Source: Paracidovorax konjaci (GTDB lineage Bacteria; Pseudomonadota; Gammaproteobacteria; Burkholderiales; Burkholderiaceae_C). From it: a DNA stretch of 64,000 nucleotides. This document shows positions 56,501 to 64,000 of the stretch, piece by piece (position 1 is the first letter of the stretch; every line of letters begins with the position of its first letter). The DNA lies in assembly GCF_900112675.1 (NCBI RefSeq), contig NZ_FOMQ01000003.1, forward strand, positions 372,001 through 436,000. Reading direction: 5' to 3'. The notes under the pieces were generated by a model, which saw only the letters and a list, made by a program, of their open reading frames with translations, searched no databases and was not told the origin of the DNA. The position numbers and the translations under genes are program-made.

Positions 56501-57202
56501 ATGAAGCGCACCTTTCAAATCTACCGCTACGACCCGGACAAGGACGCCAAGCCCTACATGCAGACCGTCGAGATCGAACTCGACGGCCATGAGCGCATGC
56601 TGCTCGACGCGCTGGTCAAGCTGAAGGAACAGGACCCGTCCATCTCGTTCCGCCGCTCGTGCCGCGAAGGCGTCTGCGGCTCCGATGCGATGAACATCAA
56701 CGGCAAGAACGGCCTCGCGTGCCTCACCAACATGAACACGCTCAAGGGCACGATCGTGCTGAAGCCGCTGCCGGGCCTGCCCGTGATCCGCGACCTGATC
56801 GTGGACATGACGCAGTTCTTCAAGCAGTACCACTCGATCAAGCCGTACCTCATCACGGAAGGCATCACCCCCGAGAAGGAGCGTCTGCAGTCCCCCGAAG
56901 AGCGCGACGAGCTCAACGGCCTGTACGAGTGCATCCTGTGCGCGAGCTGCTCCACGAGCTGCCCGAGCTTCTGGTGGAACCCCGACAAGTTCGTGGGCCC
57001 TGCCGGCCTGCTGCAGGCCTACCGCTTCATCGCCGACAGCCGCGACGAAGCCACGGGCGCACGCCTGGACAACCTCGAAGACCCCTACCGTCTGTTCCGC
57101 TGCCACACCATCATGAACTGCGTGGAAGTCTGCCCGAAGGGCCTGAATCCCACGAAGGCCATCGGCAAGATCAAGGAACTGATGGTGCGCCGCGCCGTCT
57201 GA
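56501..57202 (+). CDS. sdhB: Succinate dehydrogenase iron-sulfur subunit
   Basis: SdhB, 233 residues, transfers electrons from FAD to quinone through three iron-sulfur clusters. Cysteines are in SCREGVCGSDAMNINGKNGL (2Fe-2S), YECILCASCSTSCPSF (4Fe-4S) and CHTIMNCVEVCPKGLNPTKA (3Fe-4S and the remaining ligands). Confidence 0.97.
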   Translation: MKRTFQIYRYDPDKDAKPYMQTVEIELDGHERMLLDALVKLKEQDPSISFRRSCREGVCGSDAMNINGKNGLACLTNMNTLKGTIVLKPLPGLPVIRDLIVDMTQFFKQYHSIKPYLITEGITPEKERLQSPEERDELNGLYECILCASCSTSCPSFWWNPDKFVGPAGLLQAYRFIADSRDEATGARLDNLEDPYRLFRCHTIMNCVEVCPKGLNPTKAIGKIKELMVRRAV

Positions 57203-57210
57203 CCGGGACG

Positions 57211-57504
57211 ATGGCAGAAGACGCGCTCGACGACCGCGAAGTCGCCAAGCTCCGGTGGCGCAGCCGCCGGGGCCTGGTGGAGAACGACCTCTTCATCGAG
57301 CAGTTCTTCGCCACCCATGGCTCCCGCCTGACGCATCGCCAGGCGCAGGGCATCACCACCCTGATGGATCTCTCCGACAACGACCTGCTGGACCTGCTGC
57401 TGCGGCGCAAGGAACCCGCGGGCGAGGTCGATACGGCAGAGGTCAGGGAGGTGCTCGAACTGCTGCGCCGCCGAGCGCCGGCAACTCCACCGCTTGCGGG
57501 CTAA
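57211..57504 (+). CDS. sdhE: FAD assembly factor SdhE
   Basis: SdhE, 97 residues, promotes covalent flavinylation of SdhA (also called YgfY/CptB). The conserved RGxxE motif is seen in WRSRRGLVENDLFIEQFF, and the helical bundle ends MDLSDNDLLDLLLRRKEP. It follows sdhB by eight bases and precedes gltA by 24, so all are one operon. Confidence 0.93.
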   Translation: MAEDALDDREVAKLRWRSRRGLVENDLFIEQFFATHGSRLTHRQAQGITTLMDLSDNDLLDLLLRRKEPAGEVDTAEVREVLELLRRRAPATPPLAG

Positions 57505-57528
57505 CCACTACCACCCTAGGAAACTCAA

Positions 57529-58839
57529 ATGAAACTGGCAGACAACAAAGCAACGCTCTCGTTCAGCAATGGCAGCCCGAGCGTGGAATTGCCCGTGTAC
57601 CACGGCAGCGTGGGTCCGGACGTGGTGGATATCCGCAAGCTCTACGCCCAGACGGGCATGTTCACGTACGACCCGGGCTTCCTGTCGACGGCAGCCTGCC
57701 AGTCGTCGATCACCTACATCGACGGCGACAAGGGCGAGCTGCTGTACCGCGGCTACCCCATCGAGCAACTCGCCACGAACTGCGACTACCTCGAAACCTG
57801 TTACCTGCTGCTGAAGGGCGAGCTGCCCAACGCCACGCAGAAGCAGGAGTTCAGCGACAGCGTGACCAAGCACACGATGGTCAACGAGCAGATGCAGTTC
57901 TTCCTGCGTGGCTTCCGCCGCGACGCGCACCCGATGGCCGTGCTCACGGGCCTGGTGGGCGCCCTGTCGGCCTTCTACCACGACAGCACCGACATCAACA
58001 ACCCGCAGCACCGCGAGATCTCGGCCATCCGCCTGATCGCCAAGATGCCGACCCTGGTCGCGATGGCCTACAAGTACGGCGTGGGCCAGCCCTACATGTA
58101 CCCGCAGAACGACCTGAGCTATGCCGGCAACTTCCTGCGCATGATGTTCGGCACGCCCTGCGAAGAGTACAAGGTCAACCCCGTGCTCGAACGCGCGCTG
58201 GACCGCATCTTCATCCTGCACGCGGACCACGAGCAGAACGCCTCCACCTCCACCGTGCGCCTGTGCGGCTCGTCCGGCACGAACCCGTTCGCGGCCATCG
58301 CGGCCGGTGTGGCCTGCCTCTGGGGCCCCGCCCACGGCGGCGCCAACGAAGCGGCACTGAACATGCTGCACGACATCCAGGCCCAGGGCGGCGTGGAAAA
58401 GATCGGCGAGTTCATCAAGCAGGTCAAGGACAAGAACTCCGGTGTGAAGCTCATGGGCTTCGGTCACCGCGTGTACAAGAACTACGACCCGCGCGCCAAG
58501 CTCATGCAGGAAACCTGCAATGAAGTGCTGGCCGAACTGGGCCTGGAAAAAGACCCGCTGTTCGCCCTGGCCAAGGAACTGGAGAAGATCGCCCTGGAAG
58601 ACGACTACTTCGTGCAGCGCAAGCTCTACCCGAACGTCGACTTCTACTCCGGCATCGTGCAGCGCGCCATCGGCATCCCCGTGAACCTGTTCACCGGCAT
58701 CTTCGCGCTGGCCCGCACCGTGGGCTGGATCGCCCAACTCAACGAAATGATCGGCGACCCCGAGTACAAGATCGGCCGTCCCCGCCAGCTGTTCGTGGGT
58801 GCCGAAGCCCGCACGGTGAAGCCCATCGCCCAGCGTTGA
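57529..58839 (+). CDS. gltA: Citrate synthase (type II)
   Basis: GltA condenses oxaloacetate and acetyl-CoA. The 436-residue size and the N-terminal beta domain ([20 protein letters not shown]) indicate the hexameric type II enzyme regulated by NADH. Catalytic and binding segments are [44 protein letters not shown] and the Asp of [10 protein letters not shown]. Last gene of the sdh–gltA operon. Confidence 0.97.
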   Translation: MKLADNKATLSFSNGSPSVELPVYHGSVGPDVVDIRKLYAQTGMFTYDPGFLSTAACQSSITYIDGDKGELLYRGYPIEQLATNCDYLETCYLLLKGELPNATQKQEFSDSVTKHTMVNEQMQFFLRGFRRDAHPMAVLTGLVGALSAFYHDSTDINNPQHREISAIRLIAKMPTLVAMAYKYGVGQPYMYPQNDLSYAGNFLRMMFGTPCEEYKVNPVLERALDRIFILHADHEQNASTSTVRLCGSSGTNPFAAIAAGVACLWGPAHGGANEAALNMLHDIQAQGGVEKIGEFIKQVKDKNSGVKLMGFGHRVYKNYDPRAKLMQETCNEVLAELGLEKDPLFALAKELEKIALEDDYFVQRKLYPNVDFYSGIVQRAIGIPVNLFTGIFALARTVGWIAQLNEMIGDPEYKIGRPRQLFVGAEARTVKPIAQR

Positions 58840-58879
58840 TGCGTTGCGCGGCCCGTGGGCCGCGCCGTGGTCCCCACCC

Positions 58880-58924
58880 AAAAAAACCTCCCTCGGAGCC
58901 CATCGCTCCGAGGGAGGTTTTTTT
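58880..58924. terminator. Strong bidirectional intrinsic terminator
   Basis: Twenty-base complementary arms including the A/T ends (core ACCTCCCTCGGAGC) flank the loop CCATC. It follows gltA by about 40 bases and lies 14 bases beyond the end of the convergent D-aminoacylase gene, so it can serve both. Confidence 0.93.
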
Positions 58925-58937
58925 CATGGCGGCCGGT

Positions 58938-60368
58938 TCATGCGCGGCGCAGCACCTGGCCCGCGTGGGCATCCACCGTGCGCCCCTGCTCGCACGCGAG
59001 GCGGCCGTTGACGAACACCGCCTCGATGCCCGCGCTCGGTGCGGTGGGTTGCTCGAAGGTGGCACGGTCCGCCACGGCGGCTTCGTCGAAGACGACGATG
59101 TCGGCCGCGCAGCCCGCCGCGATGCGGCCGCGGCCCTGCAGCCCGAAGCGGCGTGCGCTCATGCCCGTCATCTTGTGCACTGCCGTCTCCAGCGAGAACA
59201 GCCGCTGTTCGCGCGCGTAGTGGCCCAGCACGCGCGGGAAGGTGCCCCAGAGCCGGGGGTGCGGCACGGCGTCGTGCGCGAGCCCGTCCGATCCCACCAT
59301 GGTCAGCGGGTGGGCCAGGATGCGGCGCACGTCGCCCTCGTCCATGGCGAAGTAAACCGCGCCGGCGGGCGCGAGCCGCTCCACCAGCGCCTCGGGCGTG
59401 CAGCCCCGCTCCCGGGCGAGCGCGAACAGCGATCGCCCCGCGGCCGACGGGTCGCCGCGCGACCAGGTCACGAGCACCTCGCGGGACTGGCCGACGCGCG
59501 AGGCCAGCAGCATCGTCGACGATGCGTTGTAGGGATAGCAGTCCATGCACACCGGCTGCACCGCGGCGGCGGAGTCCACGGCCGCGAGCGTCTGCGTGGA
59601 GCGGCCGTGGTTGCGCTGGCCGATGAGCTTGTGGTGCGACAGCACGGTCTCCACGCCCAGCACGGCACCGATGTGCAGTCCCTCGCGCAGCGCGTCGTCG
59701 ATGGCATCGGCCTCGTCTCGCAGGTGCATGGTGAGGATGCCGCCCGCCGCGGCCAGCGGGGCGCCCACGGCGATCACTTCATCGGCGGTGGCGGCGCGGG
59801 CGGGTGGGTAGTAGAGACCGGTGGACAAGCCCCCTGCCCCGGCGTCCAGCGCATCCTCCAGGTCGGCCGCCATGCGGGCCGCCTCTTCGCGTGTGGCGGG
59901 CCGCTGCAGGTCGGCCACATGGCGCACGCGCAGTGTCGAATGCCCCACCAGGCACAGCGCATTGAGGGCGGGCCGCGCCGCCTCCAGCGCATCCAGGTAG
60001 TCGCCGAACCGCGCATAGCGCCAGTCCTCAGCACCCAGCAGGTCCAGCGGCGCGGGCGGCGTGCCCGGGTGGCACAGCGGCGCCAGGCTGATGCCGCAGT
60101 TGCCCGTCACCACCGTGGTCACGCCCTGCGTGAGCTTGGGGTGCGGCCCGGACGGGGCCGTCAGCAGCAGGCGATCGTCGTGGGTGTGCACGTCGATGAA
60201 ACCCGGGCAGACGATGCGCCCGGCAGCACCGTGGCGGCGGTGCGCGGCCGTGGTGCGCAGATCGCCCACCGCGGCGATGCGCCCGTTCCGCACGCCCACG
60301 TCGGCGCGCTGCCGCGGCGCGGCGCTGCCGTCCACCACGGTCCCGCCTTCGATGATCAGGTCCAGCAT
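58938..60368 (-). CDS. N-acyl-D-amino-acid deacylase (D-aminoacylase)
   Basis: This 476-residue amidohydrolase releases D-amino acids from N-acyl derivatives. The metal site begins GFIDVHTHDD, and the bridging Cys sits in TVVTGNCGIS. Further His/Asp are in VGHSTLR, TMHLRDEAD, LSHHKLIG and VGSDGLAHD. The beta-sandwich halves lie at both ends (LDLIIEGGTVVDGS, GRIAAGCAADIVVFDE). It starts one base after the stop of the Bug receptor gene, so the two form an operon that probably takes up and processes an acylated compound. Confidence 0.9.
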   Translation of the reverse strand: MLDLIIEGGTVVDGSAAPRQRADVGVRNGRIAAVGDLRTTAAHRRHGAAGRIVCPGFIDVHTHDDRLLLTAPSGPHPKLTQGVTTVVTGNCGISLAPLCHPGTPPAPLDLLGAEDWRYARFGDYLDALEAARPALNALCLVGHSTLRVRHVADLQRPATREEAARMAADLEDALDAGAGGLSTGLYYPPARAATADEVIAVGAPLAAAGGILTMHLRDEADAIDDALREGLHIGAVLGVETVLSHHKLIGQRNHGRSTQTLAAVDSAAAVQPVCMDCYPYNASSTMLLASRVGQSREVLVTWSRGDPSAAGRSLFALARERGCTPEALVERLAPAGAVYFAMDEGDVRRILAHPLTMVGSDGLAHDAVPHPRLWGTFPRVLGHYAREQRLFSLETAVHKMTGMSARRFGLQGRGRIAAGCAADIVVFDEAAVADRATFEQPTAPSAGIEAVFVNGRLACEQGRTVDAHAGQVLRRA

Positions 60369-60369
60369 G

Positions 60370-61368
60370 TCAGCCCACCTGCGCGCCGGAGCGCCGGACG
60401 GTGTCGGCCCACATGGGCGCCTCCTGCCGTGCACGCTCCGCCAGGCGCTCGGGCGGCCCGGGCGTGAGCTCGAAGCCGAGCGCGGCGTACTTCTCCTGCA
60501 CCGCCGGCAGGCGCAATTGGTCGTTGATGGCCTTGTTCAGCTGCGCCACGATGGCCTTCGGCGTGCCGGGCGGCGCGACCACGCCGCCCCAACCCACCGT
60601 CTCGTAGCCCGGCACGCCCGCCTCCGCCACCGTGGGCGCCTGCGGCAGCAGCGGGCTGCGGGCCGCACCGCTCACGGCCAGCACGCGCACCCGCCCGGAC
60701 TGGATGTGCGGCGCGATGGAGCTGAGGTTGTCGAACATCAGATCCACCGTGCCGCCCATGAGGTCCTGGATGGCCTGGGGGCTGCCCTTGTACGGAACGT
60801 GCGTCATCGACGTCCCCGTGCGCGCCTTGAACAGCTCGCCGCTCAGGTGCCCCGTGGTGCCGCTGCCGGCCGAGGCCATGCTGAGCGTGCCCGGCTGGGC
60901 GCGGGCCAGCGCGATCAGTTCGCGCACCGAAGCGGCGGGAAGATCCTTGCGCACCACGAGCGCGTTCTGCACAAAGCCGATGAGCGCCACCGGCACCAGC
61001 GCGTCGGGGTCGTACGGCAATTTGGCATAGAGCGCCCGGTTGATGGACAGCGTGCCCACGTTGCCGTAGCCGATGGTGTAGCCGTCGGGCGCCGCCCGGA
61101 AGACCTCGGTCATGCCGATGTTGCCGCTGGCGCCAGGCTTGTTGTCCACCACGAAGGGCTGGCCGAGCGTGCGCGGCAGTTCGTTGGCGAGGATGCGGCA
61201 CACCGCGTCGGGCGAGCCCCCCGCGGCCGAGGGAACGACCCAGCGGATGGGCCGGTCGGGGTAGCCGGCGGACAGCGCAGCGCGCGGCAGCAGGGCGGCG
61301 GCGGCCGTGGCCGTGCCGGCCTGGAGAAAGTGCCGGCGCGAGCCCGGAAAAACGGAATGGGAAGCCAT
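60370..61368 (-). CDS. Bug-family (TctC) tripartite tricarboxylate-type substrate-binding protein
   Basis: This 332-residue periplasmic receptor has an N-terminal signal with a Tat-like SRRHFLQAG before the hydrophobic core, suggesting Tat export. The mature part has the Bug landmarks YPDRPIRWVVPSAAGGSPD, VVDNKPGASGNIGMTEV, HVPYKGSPQAIQDLMGG and LMFDNLSSIAPHIQSGRV. TctA/TctB membrane genes are absent, as usual for Bug proteins of Burkholderiales. Coupling to the D-aminoacylase gene suggests an N-acyl amino acid or related ligand. Confidence 0.92.
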   Translation of the reverse strand: MASHSVFPGSRRHFLQAGTATAAAALLPRAALSAGYPDRPIRWVVPSAAGGSPDAVCRILANELPRTLGQPFVVDNKPGASGNIGMTEVFRAAPDGYTIGYGNVGTLSINRALYAKLPYDPDALVPVALIGFVQNALVVRKDLPAASVRELIALARAQPGTLSMASAGSGTTGHLSGELFKARTGTSMTHVPYKGSPQAIQDLMGGTVDLMFDNLSSIAPHIQSGRVRVLAVSGAARSPLLPQAPTVAEAGVPGYETVGWGGVVAPPGTPKAIVAQLNKAINDQLRLPAVQEKYAALGFELTPGPPERLAERARQEAPMWADTVRRSGAQVG

Positions 61369-61558
61369 CGGACAGGGTCCTTTCGTCGTGGAGTGGGAAG
61401 GGGGTGCGCGCCGATGAATGCTAAGAACGCCGCCCCGCCCTGGCAAACCACGTTTGCTGGGGATACCATGCGCTTTCCTCATGCATCCTTGCGGTGCAGC
61501 GCCTTCCTTCAAGCCAACATTGCGCACCTTTCATGTGCAAGTCTCATGGAGCCACCCC

Positions 61559-62455
61559 ATGTACCGAGCGCCTTCCACCATGTCCCTGCTGTGCCTGGAA
61601 GCCAGCGCACGGCTCGGCTCCTTCACCGCGGCCGCCCAGGAACTGCACCTCACCCAGGGCGCGGTGAGCCGGCAGATCCAGGCGCTCGAAGACCGGCTGG
61701 GCGTGCGCCTGTTCGTGCGGCGGCGCGAATCGCTGGTGCCCACCGATGCGGGGCGCTACTACCTGGGCGAGGTCGAACCGTTGCTGCAGCGGCTGGAGCG
61801 CGCCACCGTGCAGGTGATGGCGTTCCAGGGGCGCGGCGGCACGCTGGCGCTCTCCGCCGGTGCCTCCGTGGGGGCGTACTGGCTGATTCCGCGGCTCCCG
61901 GAATTCACGCGGGCCCATGGCGAGATCACCCTGAACCTGAGTACGCGGGTGGGCCCGGCCGATTTCCGCAGCGGCGCCATCGATGCGTCGCTGGAGTTCG
62001 GCGACGGCCGGCGGCCCGGCCTGCAGAGCGACTTCGTGGCCGCGCTGGACCTGGCGCCCTACGCGGCACCGTCCTGGGTGGAGCGCTTCGGCGCGTGCAT
62101 CGCAGCCACCACGCCGCGCACCGCGCTGCTCCACCACCACACGCTGCCGGACGCCTGGGAGTTGTGGTTCCGCTCCGACGGCCTCGATGCCGAGGCCGGG
62201 CGCGACGGCCCGCGGTTCGAGATCATGTCCATGGCGCTGAATGCCGCGGTGGCCGGCCTGGGTGCCGTGCTGCTGCCGGACTTCATGGCGGGCGACATGT
62301 TGCAGGCGGGCCGGCTGCAACGGCTCTCGCCGCGCACCTGCCGCCATGCCAAGGGCTACTACCTCGTCTACCCGGAGGCATCGGCCCGGCTGCCGGCGCT
62401 CGGGACGTTCAGGCGGTGGCTGCTGGCCGGGGCCACGCCCGCGCAGGCGGACTGA
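61559..62455 (+). CDS. LysR-family regulator (GcvA-like)
   Basis: This 298-residue LysR protein has the HTH SLLCLEASARLGSFTAAAQE, LHLTQGAVSRQIQALEDRL and an effector domain with LALSAGASVGAYWLIPRLPE and a late GLGAVLLPDFM. It is of the GcvA-like subgroup. It is divergent from the Bug–D-aminoacylase operon (190 bases between starts) and probably regulates it. The ATG at 61559 was chosen because the HTH would be normally placed; the frame is open farther upstream. Confidence 0.9.
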   Translation: MYRAPSTMSLLCLEASARLGSFTAAAQELHLTQGAVSRQIQALEDRLGVRLFVRRRESLVPTDAGRYYLGEVEPLLQRLERATVQVMAFQGRGGTLALSAGASVGAYWLIPRLPEFTRAHGEITLNLSTRVGPADFRSGAIDASLEFGDGRRPGLQSDFVAALDLAPYAAPSWVERFGACIAATTPRTALLHHHTLPDAWELWFRSDGLDAEAGRDGPRFEIMSMALNAAVAGLGAVLLPDFMAGDMLQAGRLQRLSPRTCRHAKGYYLVYPEASARLPALGTFRRWLLAGATPAQAD

Positions 62456-62474
62456 CCGCCCACGCGCCCCCGGT

Positions 62475-64000
<1,526 letters not shown>

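Noticed and set aside
54566-57106. Open frame of about 850 codons opposite sdhA and sdhB
   Set aside because: Antisense to conserved sdhA and sdhB with no independent signal.

Overview
The window is a GC-rich (clearly above 60% G+C by eye) chromosomal segment with the gene complement and order of a betaproteobacterium of the Comamonadaceae. The best fit is a plant-associated Acidovorax/Paracidovorax-type bacterium. Reasons: the blocks mdh–gntR–sdhCDABE–gltA, ribB–ribH–nusB, ybgC–tolQRA and cyoABCD–SURF1–regBA; the class III alcohol dehydrogenase and Bug-type (TctC) periplasmic binding protein; and two genes preceded by perfect HrpX/HrpB-type promoters (PIP/hrp-II boxes), which mark type III secretion regulons of Acidovorax, Ralstonia and Xanthomonas. 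The species call is inference. No rRNA, tRNA, CRISPR array, insertion sequence or prophage was seen.

Layout. 1-1002 is the 3' part of a thiamine-diphosphate enzyme. 1003-7947 is a candidate virulence patch: a 265-residue candidate effector with its own PIP box, gshA on the other strand, then a 1388-residue candidate effector with its own PIP box. 7944-12427 holds a FUSC-type aromatic-acid efflux protein and a lipoprotein hydrolase. 12471-19623 is a signalling region: a chemotaxis receptor, a receiver–HPt-like protein, an excisionase-HTH–receiver protein, then (divergent) a receiver, a periplasmic solute-binding protein and a PAS histidine kinase in overlapping order. 19646-23571 carries a class IV aminotransferase, a DUF427 protein, a tandem 105-bp repeat with perfect DnaA boxes, a small [2Fe-2S] ferredoxin and a DUF2235 (Tle1-like) hydrolase.

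23705-29867 is housekeeping: riboflavin genes with nusB, an aminotransferase, and ybgC–tolQRA. 30143-31480 is an MHS-type transporter. 31756-38633 is a respiratory block: a bo3-type quinol oxidase, a SURF1 assembly factor and a RegB/RegA redox two-component system whose kinase keeps the quinone-binding motif and the redox cysteine. 38780-46163 contains an aldehyde dehydrogenase, an FAD amine/amino-acid oxidase, a TauE/SafE exporter, a LysR regulator, the tRNA hydroxylation peptidase TrhP and an SbmA/BacA-like transporter.

46346-58839 is a TCA-cycle block: acnB, a basic-tailed periplasmic protein, a CitE-like lyase, a trans-aconitate methyltransferase, mdh, a divergent GntR regulator with a palindromic operator, sdhCDAB, sdhE and gltA, closed by a strong bidirectional terminator. 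58938-62455 is a D-aminoacylase, Bug-receptor and LysR unit. 62475-64000 has a GlxA-type AraC regulator divergent from frmA, which runs off the window.

The most novel material is the pair of PIP-box-driven genes, one of which I cannot assign to any effector family; next come the DnaA-box repeat and the solute-binding-protein/kinase/three-receiver cluster.
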